Shown here: piece by piece, positions 25,642-37,122 of the stretch
Layout of the letters: every line of letters starts with the position of its first letter
Numbering within the stretch: position 1 is the first letter of the stretch
DNA from: Juglans regia
Lineage: Eukaryota > Streptophyta > Magnoliopsida > Fagales > Juglandaceae
Direction of reading: 5' to 3'
Assembly (NCBI RefSeq): GCF_001411555.2
Contig: NC_049909.1
Span: 17,594,623-17,658,622 of the forward strand
Length of the DNA stretch: 64,000 bases
Made by a program: the position numbers and the translations under genes
Notes under the pieces: generated by a model
Seen by the model: only the letters and a program-made list of their open reading frames with translations
Databases searched by the model: none
What the model was told of the DNA's origin: nothing

Positions 25642-26636
25642 CCGGAGGGGGTGTTTTCCTTATGAGGCGAAAAAAGACTCGGATACCGAGTTTAAAATCC
25701 GGTACCCGGGTTTTTAACATGTATCTGGGCCGGAAATGTCCAAATTTTTCAACCCGGGTTCCGGCCTGGATTTTATCCGGGCCGAAACCCGAAAAACCCA
25801 GTTTCTCGGGTTCCGGCCCAGTTGAACAGTCTTAGTTACTCAGTCTATTTGTGGGTCTTTAATCTTTTCATTAAAATTCTTTGTAGCTCTTGTGAATGTT
25901 CTTTAACGAGAGATTCCTTTATGGCTATTTCAAATTTTGTATTTTGCAAGAATTCACTCCACTAGATCATTGATGTTAGTACTAATCCCACTTTGAAATC
26001 AAAGATGGTGTTCATAGTTGACCGCCAGAGGTAGAGTTATGCAGCATCAAAATACACCTTTTGTTATTTCGAATGAATTGCTTGAATTTTAGGGTAATGA
26101 TTTGGTGCTCTTATTTCCTTGTTCAAAAACAATAAGAGTACGTGTTATATTATTATTTGGTGGTGTAAACCTTCACACTAATAAGGACAACCACTTAAAG
26201 GGAAAAGCATGTTTATGACAAAGGGTGATTGGCAAATATACTTTGATTGTCTTAATTTTGAACCATTAGAGAGCAGTAAGCTTTAACATTACACTCATTT
26301 GATTTGCATGTGAATTGTCGTGAATTAATTCTAAGCTAAATTATAGGCACTTACTTTATCTTCTAGAGTTCAAACAAAAACTCCACTAGGATGTCCAAAT
26401 TCAATACTTCACATGCACATCTTAACTCACACTCGAGTTAGGAGTAAGTACCTAAGGCTTTGCCATGCTCCCTAACCTCATCAGCCAGCTCCTTCGACAG
26501 TCAACGGGACATATGCCGACACAAATTCAGTTCCAGATCCACAAGATAGGGTACGACCGATGACCAGACAAGACGGGAAGAAGCAAGCAGCAAGGAATTG
26601 GCTAAATAAAACAAATGCGATGAGAATGGGGTATTA

Positions 26637-27543
26637 AGGCTGCATTTAGATGTTGAAATGAGTTGAATTGTGAATAGTAATATTTTGTAAATCCTATTAA
26701 GATTTAATTTTTTTAGATTGAGATGGATTTAACTTTTTACGAAAAATTGAAAAAATAGTAGATCCAATTAGGGGTGTAACCGGTCCGGTTCGGTCCGGTT
26801 TTGAATAAAATCTAGGACCGAACCAGTATGTACCGATTTTGTATTTTTCAAAACCGATTACGCACAAATTACCCCCCTAAATCGGTACTTCCAGTTTTAC
26901 CGATTTCCGGTCTGGTCTGGTCCGGTTTTATTAAAATGTAAGTTTCACAATTTGTCATTAAAAATTTGTTTATATATATATTAAAAAAAAAAAAAAACTG
27001 ATTTAGAAAAAATTGTTTTATACTTTTATTAATATATTAGACTATATAATAGTATTAATATTAGACTATTGGTATAGTTATAAGTTATATATTAGTATTA
27101 GTTATAAACTTTTAGTGATTTAGTATTAACATTTTATGTAATAATTAATAAATTATAATAAAATATTATTTCATATATGAATATATATAATTATATATAT
27201 TATATATAAAAATTTCATATAAAAATTTATAATTATACATTATATATAAAACTTATATATATTAATATTTAATATATATATATATATAATATTTTGTATA
27301 AAACTTATATATAAAAATATTATTTTTTTTTTTAATCAACCGGTCTGGTCCGGTTCGATCCAGTTCAAAAAATCCCGGAACCGGCCAGTTTTTACATTTT
27401 AAAAACCGGTTCCGGACCGGACCGGTTCAAAACCGGTAAAACCAGTCCGGTCCGGTCCAGTTTGAGGTTACACCCCTAAATCCAATCAATGATTGGTTTG
27501 AGATGAGTTGAACTGGGTCCAACAACCAAACACAACCTAAATG
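26637..27543. mobile_element. MITE (GTTGAAATGAGTTGA family) split by a younger element
   Basis: The left part begins TTTAGATGTTGAAATGAGTTG. The right part ends GAGTTGAACTGGGTCCAACAACCAAACACAACC, whose reverse complement is the same kind of terminus. The element at 26769-27478 sits in its middle. Confidence 0.6.
26769..27478. mobile_element. hAT-like MITE, TIR TAGGGGTGTAACC
   Basis: Perfect 13-bp terminal inverted repeats (TAGGGGTGTAACC / GGTTACACCCCTA), followed on both sides by CCGGTCCGG-type subterminal repeats. The flanks GATCCAAT and AATCCAAT match at 7 of 8 positions, an 8-bp target duplication as hAT elements make. The 710-bp interior is AT-rich and non-coding. Confidence 0.85.
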
Positions 27544-27549
27544 AAAAGA

Positions 27550-27895
27550 ACTAAAGTAAGAAGTATCTAAAAATTGTTTTTCTAATAGTAGTAAAATTGT
27601 TTGAATTAAATTATTTTATTGAATTTTAAGAAATAGAAGAGAATAAATTGAATGCAAATATTATAAAATTAAATTTTTATTTGAATATAATTTTTATTTA
27701 TAAGTTTGTAAAAGTCGTACTAATTTTTTTGTTTTGTTCCAAAGTTCATAAAAAGTTATATTGATTTTTGTGCTTTGATAATAATTAGATGAAAGAAAAT
27801 TTGATTATTTAGAATTGAAAAGTGTTTTATAATAATGTTTGAAAATAAAATTATAAGAAATTTTAAAAAATTTGTATCTCACCTCTGTGTTATCG
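27550..27895. repeat. Degenerate AT-rich MITE-like repeat
   Basis: Resembles the same AT-rich family (TATTATAAAATTAAATTTTTATTTG, then GTTTGAAAATAAAATTATAAG). No ends are clear and no gene is present. Confidence 0.35.
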
Positions 27896-29133
27896 AATAT
27901 CCCCTCAAGTCAAGTGTCCCTCCCTATCTAAAAGAAAGCTAAGAAATAAAAAGTAAATGAAAAATGAAACATATCAAATCACTCACGATTGATCCAATTT
28001 GATTGTTTCTTTATGGATTGAGATCTCCTGGAATTCTCTGTCCAAAGCCAACAGCAACGGTCGATTAACAAGTTAATCCTTATAAAGTGGTTTGGGCCAA
28101 GTATTTGGACTGACCCGGAGGCAACTTAAATTACGACTTTTCTTCTTAAAGAAGGCCCGTTTCTTTTGTTTTGAAACTTTTCTATGAATGTTCCCTTCAA
28201 ACTTATAAGCCCAAATCAATTTCAAACCCAATCAGAAGAAAATCACTTCCCCAATACAAAATAAAATTGAAATTAAGATTAAGATTTGAACTTAAATTTT
28301 TAAATAAATAGATTTGAAATGCATAAGTTCAAATTCCCATCTTTTTAATTATTTGAAATCTAAGATTTTGAAAGAATATATATAATTTGGTTTGAATTTA
28401 GTACTATTCAAATATGATCAAAATATAAAGATTCAAATCCAACCATCAAAACACACCACAAATCTATTTCAATTTCACCTTGTAAAAAAAAAAAAAGAAG
28501 AAAAACGACAGATGATAAAAATAAAATAGATCAATCCTTCAAAAATAAATTAAACAAATAAAAAACTTGAAAATATAAGGATACAAACACCACACATTAG
28601 AAAAAGTTATCTCCTCCCCGCCCAAAAACAAAAGGAAACAAACCATAGAGATTAGAGAAATTCCAACAAAAGTTGCCAATCCATTAAAAAAAATCCAAAA
28701 AAAGGGAATGCAAAAATAACACATTGTATTTGTCAAATGCCAAATTATACAATACAAAAAATTCTCACTGTACCAAACTGACAGCACTAGCACTAGCACT
28801 AAGCACCACTTATGTTGGAACCGCAGATATTTTGGAATTTCAGACCCAAGGTTTGGTTTTCCTAATCCAGCCAATAACTTGAGCAGTTCTACGAGTTTTA
28901 GGTTCTATGTTGACAATTTGATCATATAGAAACTAGGGCACGCATTCACAATACGCAAAACCTCAAGGCGGAAAAGGAGTGGTGAAGAACCACTTACAGA
29001 AAATTTTGAAGACTGTTACGACTGTTCTCCACATCATGTCGACACATTAAAGGGCAAAGTAGCAAACAAGTAATCATCAGGCATATAACAAATACCGATA
29101 ACACTCGTAAACACCACAGCTTCAATGAGAGAC
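27896..29133. other. Intergenic, downstream of RCD1-like copy 2
   Basis: AT-rich, no gene recognised. The first few hundred bases below 29134 probably hold the copy 2 3'UTR. A GCACTA tandem run (28786-28801) is the only repeat. Confidence 0.45.
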
Positions 29134-32100
29134 TCAAAGGTCTTGCTCCTGCTTTGGAACTTTCAAGGCACATGTGGATGGTTGCTGCAAACACAATAAA
29201 GGCACAAGGTGACTAATTTTCATTTACCCACAAATGACAAATGAAACTATGTGGTCAATAAAGAAGTGGTCTTTGGATGGCATTGATGCGGCAAAAGAAC
29301 AACTAAGATCCTTTTCAATTGCTTGACCGAGTTAGATAGTCCAATACAGAGCGAGATAGGCACAAATATTAAATATGCATGTGAGGTCTATGCTATACAG
29401 AAATTCTATATTAACAACAATAAATGTTGTTAAGGCCCACAAGATGTATCTCTATCTCTCTCCTAAATTGGACCATCCAATTCGGTTAACCAATTGGAGA
29501 GGACCTGTATTAGCAAAAGAAAGCAAAAAATGGCGAAGGAAACAAACCATTGTTAACAAAGGACCGTAATCCAAGAAACAAAACTAGTGATAGAGATGCA
29601 ACTCTTTTATAACTATTTTACAATTATGTTTTAAAATTATGACCTTTTTATAAAATGGGTAAGGATACCCTTACACCTTATTTACTATTACTTTACTACT
29701 CTTTTTTTTTTTCTTTTTGCTATTTGAATCTGGATTAAAAATTTACATAATCTAGAAGAAAATAAATCCAACTAACCAACATAATCAAATAAATTTATTC
29801 AAAATAAATTCAATTTTATAAAAATTAACTTGAGCAAAAGGTCAAGTTTTATAAAATTGAATTTATTTTTAATTAAATTTCATGATTACATTAGTTGATT
29901 AAATTTATTTTCTTCTAGATTATACAAGAAAATCATGTTCTAAAATTTTTAATCTAGATTCAAAGAGCAAAAGGAAAAAAAAAAAAAAAACAATTGGATA
30001 ATAAAACCATAATAAAGGAGGTGTAAGGATATCATTATTTTTATAAAATAATGATACTCTTTAAACTCTAATTACAAAAATGTCCTCCATTTACAACAGA
30101 GTTGTAAAATAGTTGTAAAAATTGGTTGTATCTTTTATCATTTTCCCAAAAACAATAACTCCCTAGCCATCCTTATCATTTAGGGAAGAGATTGTTCAGC
30201 TTAACCTACACTGGGAAAATTGATCACATCTCCACCAAATTAGGTTTTATAAGAATTTTCCTCCAAGCTAATAATGATAAAGAATGTCTTCTAGAGCCAC
30301 TGCATTACACTGGACCAACCAGCCTGGCTGAGAATCCAGATATCTCCTAGGCCAATCAACATCATCAGTTCTTGTAGATTATGTTGTGCAGACTCATGTT
30401 GAGCAAATTGAGTACCACTGGCTTCCCCAATAGTTGAATTTATAGACTCCAATCTAGATAGATGTCCATAGCCTTTGTGATAATACCAGAAGAATTTTGG
30501 CAAAAAGCAGCCATCAAGATTTTGTTTTTTTTTTTTAAATCAACATTAATTTTCTACACAACCACCATTTCTTTCTGGTACATATTTCTGTGTTCAAACT
30601 ATAGGCGTTTTCCCTTCACCACCATAGGTCCATAACAAGAACATCTGGCTTCCCCAATATGAACCACCTCATTTCTATCAAATTAAACAGTAACCATAAT
30701 AATTACTGCAAATAGCTGGAGGCCGTGCCCACTATCCTGGCCAAGATCAAACCTGTCCTGGGGATGTAAAAAAATTTGGATCCATTCCCCCATTGTTATT
30801 CACGCAAATCTGCAAGTGTCTAATGGCCAAGGTGACTCCTGTCACATAGCCCTCATGACATGACATGCCAGAAAGTTGGGTTTTACTGTTTCTACCCCAG
30901 CTTCACATAGAGGGCACAGCAGCAATTCATCATTTATAGAAGATAGGAATTGACCCACTTGACCTCTTACAGGTAAGGATTTCCACAAAAATAACCTCCG
31001 CCTGTCCTGCATTTTTATATTCCACAACTGCTTCGAGTGATTGGAAAGTAAGGTTCCTTCTGATCAATGGGATATGCAGACTGAAGAAAGTTTTCAATTC
31101 TTATATACCTCCTCTTCATTCTGTAGCAGATTATGTTTAGGATGGCATGTCTGGATTCCGCATCAAAAATATTGAGATCAAATCAGCTTACCATGTTCTG
31201 GTATCCCCCTCTATTAAATCTTTCACCATATGAACATTATGAGGAACATCATAGCTGCAAGCATTCAGCAGTTGAACCAATTGTTTTATGCTCAAAATTC
31301 TGTAACAGTACCAAATGTTTGTCTTCTTTTTTTTCTTTTCCTTCCACACAAACCCTGGGTGGTGGGTGCGGGGGCTGATGATGAAAAACACAAAATAATT
31401 TCTAGCCAGAATCTTTTTTTCTTTTTAAAAACAAAAATGATGAATTTAAAGCAAAAATAGTAATGAAAATGACCTGCTCTGTTTTGGAAGAAGGAATCGC
31501 TGTCCAAATGCAAGTCCCCAAAAAAACCCCACCCTCTCACAGTCTCACTTCGATAGGATGAATAAAAACAATCCCATCATTTCAAAACAGCAAATGTGTC
31601 ACTAAAGTCAATCACAACTTCCTTTTCAGTTTTTACTGGAAAATAAAAGGTGTAAGACAGGCTCTAAAAGGGGCCCTGATCAAAATATATAGAGGAGAGC
31701 CAGGATGTGCCACTTATGACTTTAAGGTCAAAGACTTGATACAAAAGTAATTTGACGTAAGCTCATGACAGGTGACATCCAAGTGCTAAAGCATGAAACC
31801 CCATTGATTGACAAATCTGTTTGGAAACCAAGCTCGTTTATCATGGTGTTCCCAAAAAATATAATAGAATAAGCTTCCTTTTTTTTCCAACAATTGTCAC
31901 CTTTTACAAAAGCAATGATTTGTTCTTTTCAAAAATACTATTTAGAAAACCAATTGCATGTTTAAAGTGGGAGAAAAAGGACATGAAAAGGTTGGTATTT
32001 AGTACACAAGAATCAAGATGATGACTATGTTCCCCCAAATGACCAGCCATAAATAGGTGCCAAACCCCCCATGATATGTGCGTATATAGATATATCACAA

Positions 32101-35100
32101 TTTATATACTCAAATATGTAGGAAATAAGCATGCCTCTTAATACACTCCAATTCCTAATTTCAATTCTACATGGCACAACATAAAGAGTAATTTAAACCT
32201 AACAAGAGTATAGCCCGTAACCACATGCAAATCCAGTAACTAATGTACATAATACCAGTATGTGTATGCACATAAATGTTTCTATTCAACTATGCAAGTA
32301 TTCTATGTATGCCATAAATGACCTACAAATAGGCAAATCCATTTGAACCAAATCCCAGAGTTCCAGCTAGGTAGCTTTAATCAAGCTACAATGGCTTGTC
32401 CTCAATAAATCACAGTAGTTTGAATCATACCTTGCACTGAAGACCCATTAGGGTAGACCTCAATAGTGCATCCCCAACTATCAATCTCAACTGTTTGACA
32501 AAATCATCGCGACTAATCTTCTTGCTCTAATGAAATACCCAACAAGGAAGCCTTAAAAAATAATAATAACTTCCAAGGGAAAAAAAAATTAACAAAATAA
32601 TCATTGCAAACCTTGAATTGGTCATAATGATCGTTCACCAACTTCATATCTTTAGGAGAAACATCTTTTGAGATAGCTTCAAACAACATGGCAAAAGGCA
32701 TCCATGGTGATTTTGGAGTCTTTGAAGAGCTTGGGCAGAGGGCAACAGCTTTTTCCAGACATCTCTTGTCAAATTCTGGAGATTGCCAACAATTCTCCTA
32801 CAGGAAAATGACTTAAAAAGGTCATATGTCAAGATTAAGGTTAACACAAGAATAAGAGAGAATTTATCCACCCTCTCAATATACACTGTAATACACTCAG
32901 AGAATTACAGTTGACTTCTATGCAATTATTAAGACAACATTCCTACCATAATATCCTTTCAGTGACAGTATTATTACCTTAATACCTGTTTTTTTAATAA
33001 GAGAACTATCATTAAAAGCGCAAAAGCCGCAATACACGTATACGGGATGTACACAAATGATTATTACCTTGGTACTCTCCCTCAAGCTGGCATATAAATA
33101 TTACATTTTTTTTAAAAGTACATAAATATTACATAACCCAGCTCCAAAAGAAAAATCAATTGATTAATACCCAAAGAACAAGTATATCTGCAAGTTGGCC
33201 TTCAGATTTTAAAAATGGTGCAGATATATTTCCAGTAAGAATCTTATCTTGACAGTTAACTTCAATATGTTTGGTCCTCTTAAGAAAAACAAGATTGGAG
33301 GCGATGTGGCTTGATTATCACATTCCCACTGAATAGAAGTAGTACGTAATGCTCCAAAGAAGGGCCCAGCTAGGAGTGGCAATATGTGACACGACCTGTT
33401 AACCCAATACGAACACGACACGATAAAAGCGGGTTAGGGTTTAGCCTTAACGGGTTCGGGCCAAAACGGGTTGACCCGTTAAGACACGATTGCTTAACGG
33501 GTCACTAACGGGTCAACCCGTTATAACCCGTTATGACTAAGAAAATTAAATTTACCTTTATACCCTTGGACCTAAAGGATAAGGAGGACACTCTACTTCC
33601 TTCTTCAAGTTCTAAATTTGTTTAAATCTGTGTTTTTAATTTTTTATTATATTTGGGATTGTAACATTAATATATTTACATTGTATGTTTTGTTTATTAT
33701 ATTTGAAATGTAATTTTAATAATGAATATTATTATAAATTGTGTGGATCATATTTGTTTGGATTGTAATTTTAGACTTGTAGTTAGTTTTTCATTTTTTA
33801 TAGATATTATTTATATTTAAATATTTATATAAAATCAATTAAGTCAAACGGATCGTGTCGTGTCGTATCGTGTCTGTTCAACCCATTAACGTAAACGGGT
33901 TGGAACAGAACAGATCGTGTCGTGTCGCATTGTGTCAATTTATTTCTTATTCATTAACGGGTCATAACGGGTCGTGTCGTGTCGTGTCAACCCGTTATCT
34001 TACCATGTCGCGTTCGGGTTTGAAATTTTGACACGAAATCCTTAACAGGTCGTGTTCATGTCGACCCATTAAGTGTAATGTACATACATTAACACGACAC
34101 GAACACGACCCGTTAACACGATTTGACACCCCTAGGCAATAACTTTTCATTTGGGCTACAATTAATGGTACAATTGGAACCCTTGATATACATTATAAAG
34201 AGCAATAACTTTTCATTCTCAAGCCATGTGAGATTCCATTTGCCACCCATACTCACTCAATATGAGGGTATCACAGCTTGCCATCTTTTTTAGATTGGCA
34301 TCGGGTGTTTGGAAACAACATCTGACTAATCCCGGGGGTGCATAGGCCCTCGGAAATGAATTTTCTGCAAGTGCACCTCAGGTAATTCAAGAGAGAAATC
34401 CCTCAGTCCGATGGCCCTTAGAGATTGTTTGTACCCAAGGGAATTTGAACATTAGATCTAGGGGGAGCATAACCCCAAGCCCAAGGCCTTTACCACTTGA
34501 GCCAACCCCTAGGGGTCGCAGCCTGCCATCATTTTCATTTTCTTTTCACACTTAAATCCAGGCTTTGGGGCTTATAAAAAAATCCAAGGCTTATAAAAAA
34601 AATCCAAGCTATGTGAGAAAAAAAAGGATTACAGAAAAGAAATACTATGTTGTGACCTCGAGACGATTGGGCGCATGGTTACCATGCATAGATGATGCTC
34701 TTGTACGTATCCCATATGCTCTTTGATGCACTTGTTTACCGATCAAAAACAAATAATAGGTCATAAACCCATCTGCCAGCTGGGCTTAAAAGCTGAAATT
34801 ACTGCTTGCATCATCTCAGAATGGTGGGACAGGGTAAAACTATCTTTCAGTTCAAAATCCATATTTATATGCTCCTAGCATGTTTTGCCATTAATGCTAC
34901 AACATCAGCAAAAAACCCACAATAAATGAAATTCTTAAAGAGCGTGAGAAGGCTTACTGATTGAATTGGAGAGTGATACAACTGCCTCTGGACGTGAGGC
35001 CCTTCACTAGTAATACTTCCTGACACATCAATTCTACTTTCTTTAGCAACAAAAGCCCCTCCTGTAACATCAAAGAGATCTAGTGGTCCAGTACTCAAAG

Positions 35101-37122
35101 GAGTTAAGAATAACAAAATATACTAAAGTAAAGATGAAAAGGTTAAGGTCTATTGACTCGGTACAAAAATTATGTATGTTTAACCATGTTGACCGTGTTC
35201 CATCAGAACTGTTTGAAAAATATTGATGGGCTGCTACAATAATGTGTTTTTCATTAAAAGGAAGGAAAATGGAAGATACATACCACAATCAGCACTGGAA
35301 ACCATCTTGAAACAGAAAACATATTCTGGAAAAATATGGGTATTCATATTCATATTCCAAACTATATAATGATGCGGACTTTGAAGGTCATCGACTCCAC
35401 TATCGAAGTCTTCACTACTGGGATGGCATTGTACAGATCCAGGACTGACAACCTCCATATTTCCCAATATGACACAACAGAACGCTATGTATCTCATCCC
35501 ATTTTCGTCATCATCACAATAATTTGCACTGTAGAGAAAACAAAAGTTCAGTCTTTGCAAAAGGAAAAATAAGCCAAATTCAAAGAATTTTTTTATTGGC
35601 ACTAGGTGTCCGAGAACAACGTCCCAACTAATCCCGAGAGTGTATAGGCCCTCAACAAGGAGTTTTCCCGGGTAATTCAACGGGAAATTTTCCCAGCCCG
35701 ATGTCCCCTAGGAATTGTTTGCGCTCAAGAGGATTCGAACCTTAGACTTGGAGGGAGCACACTACCAAGACCAAGGCCTTTACCGCTTGAGCCAACCACA
35801 AGACTTTATTTTTTTCTTTGAAAAGCCAAATTCAAAAAAATGCAATCGGCCAAGGGATTATTCAACGCATAATTAAATGGGGGGATCCTCTAATGAAAAC
35901 TATAATTCCCCATGTAGTCCCTCATACAGTAGGCATAAGCCAGTAAACGAGAATCCCCAAAAACGAGACACATATAGGAAATGAAAAACTAAAAAAGATA
36001 TGCAAACCTTATATGGGCATAGTTTAATGGTGTAAGGTGAACTCCATTGCCATACGAGGACATAATTTTGGGTCCACCGTGCCCAAGCCCATATGTCATC
36101 ATGCCCATTAGAGCATCTTTATTGACCGCTAGCCAACCATATTGTACATTTGGATCGCCACGACCCCTCTCAATTATTTCAATCTGCTTTTGAAATAGCT
36201 CCATCCGAGTTTGTGTCAAATAACTAGAGCAACGCTTAACCTCTAGTACATTTGCACTTGTAGATGATCCCATGCTCTTCATAAACATGTTTTTCACTGT
36301 ATCACACTCCAGAAATCCATGCACAATATGGGACTTAGATGTTGTATTTACAGCAATAGGTAGATTTTCCCCACTAGCCTCATGCATTTTAGCATCTGAT
36401 GTTTGATTGTCATTGTCTTTGATATTGAGACCCGCACAGTCACTAATAGATTTTAATTTAAGTTTAGTCCTCTTAGCACGAATATTTGACTCTTCTACAC
36501 ATTCTTCTGAATCATAGCTAGTCGATCCAATTATTCCAATCTCAAGCTGCAATTCGACCTCACAGGTCCCATTGGTGTGTGGATCATCTGTGGACCTAGA
36601 TTGGCAGCATTCACGCATTTCACTAGTAGAAGAGAGAAGCTGTGGAAAGAAGCAGTGACCTGCTTCGTCAATCCAAGCAAAGTGCTTCTGTAAACCTGTT
36701 TTCAACTCCCATTGAATCATATACATAACATCTAGCAATAAATGGCAGCCATTGAACTCCACTTGCACAGCTGCATTTTTCAACTGAAAATCTCTCCTAA
36801 CCAACTCCACAATTTGTCGAGGATGATCGATCCAATCCCCATTTTGATGATACATAAGTCGTTGAGGAAGCCCACTTCTACTGAAATTCCTATAGTTAAT
36901 AAGAGTATATCTATTCAACCATGATTCATAGTTGGTTCTACATGTATCAGATCTCTTACGCTTAACAATCTTGCTTAAAGATGAGTTCAAGCTGGACTCT
37001 TGCAAGAACAGTGGTTGGCTAGCTCCAACTATATTTGATGCGCACCGAACTTTCCTTTTCCTTTTCAAATCAACAATAGTTTTCTTCCCATCATTCGGTA
37101 CTCTAGCCCACTTTCCTTCCAT
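29134..37122 (-). CDS. RCD1: RCD1-like WWE-PARP-RST protein, tandem copy 2
   Basis: Second RCD1/SRO paralogue, same strand as copy 1 and about 15 kb from it. Coding exons on minus: 37122-36008, 35528-35284, 35061-34958, 32797-32612, 32526-32431, 29184-29134. Total 1797 nt, 598 aa plus stop, with every phase matching copy 1; the two RST exons are exactly the same length in both (186 and 96 nt). WWE about 72-160 ([25 protein letters not shown]). PARP-like about 272-452 ([49 protein letters not shown]). RST about 519-580 ([34 protein letters not shown]). Basic KRKRK and KRKRSD stretches lie near the N terminus. H occupies the PARP catalytic-Glu site before YIVW. The last exon (16 residues, ending KQEQDL) sits behind a 3.2-kb intron holding a LINE relic and a foldback; its acceptor, TTGTGTTTGCAG, is good, but this exon is the least certain part. 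Confidence 0.9.
29587..30141. mobile_element. Large foldback (inverted repeat), about 555 bp
   Basis: The left arm 29587-29833 pairs with the right arm 29841-30141 over most of its length. Matching landmarks are GATAGAGATGCAACTC / ATAAAAGATACAACCA, then GGTAAGGATACCCTTACACC, then TCTAGAAGAAAATAAAT, then AATTCAATTTTATAAAA, closing at AACTTGA-GCAAAAG-GTCAAGTT with almost no loop. It lies in the last intron of RCD1-like copy 2, so it is probably transcribed as a hairpin. Partial relatives occur near 7950-8110 and 41640-41810. Confidence 0.8.
30150..31130 (-). pseudogene. L1-type LINE 3' coding relic
   Basis: The frame at 31027-30842 reads [18 protein letters not shown], then [14 protein letters not shown], then FLACHV, the zf-RVT module that follows reverse transcriptase in plant LINEs. 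Flanking sequence is too decayed to assign. It lies in the last intron of RCD1-like copy 2, on the same strand. Confidence 0.6.
33371..34134. mobile_element. TIR element with GGGTCGTGT subterminal arrays
   Basis: The left end TAGGAGTGGCAA...GACACGACCTGTTAAC matches the inverted right end (TAGGGGTGTCAAATCGTGTTAACGGGTCGTG). Both flanks are packed with ACGGGT and CGTGTCGTGTC repeats around an AT-rich core. No clear 8-bp duplication remains. It sits in intron 4 of RCD1-like copy 2. Confidence 0.7.
34286..34518 (-). mobile_element. tRNA-derived SINE in intron 4 of RCD1-like copy 2
   Basis: On minus it begins GGGGTTGGCTCAAGTGG (Pol III A-box TGGCTCAAGTGG). A B-box-like GTTCAAATTCC follows about 40 bp later. 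The flanks CAGCTTGCCATC (34274-34285) and CAGCCTGCCATC (34519-34530) form a 12-bp target duplication with one mismatch. Confidence 0.8.
35585..35822 (-). mobile_element. tRNA-derived SINE in intron 2 of RCD1-like copy 2
   Basis: The A-box TGGCTCAAGCGG and the B-box GGTTCGAATCC are both canonical on the minus strand. A 14-bp target duplication AAGCCAAATTCAAA is exact (35571-35584 and 35823-35836). It is the best preserved of the four SINEs. Confidence 0.88.

Larger units (their letters stand above)
24730..25834. mobile_element. TIR element (about 1.1 kb) with CCGGGT-rich ends
   Basis: The left end TAAGAGTGTTCAACCGGG matches the inverted right end (TAAGACTGTTCAACTGGG). Subterminal CCGGGTT/CCCGGGT repeats sit on both sides. 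The flanks ATTACTAG and GTTACTCA are a poor 8-bp duplication candidate (5 of 8). The interior has GA microsatellites and a short coiled-coil-like ORF. Non-autonomous hAT-type is my best reading. Confidence 0.65.

Noticed and set aside
28539..28874. Minus-strand 111-codon frame, considered as the last exon of RCD1-like copy 2
   Set aside because: An acceptor near 28853 could be read, but the exon at 29184-29134 has a better acceptor, is nearer, keeps phase 0 and ends in a tail comparable with copy 1.
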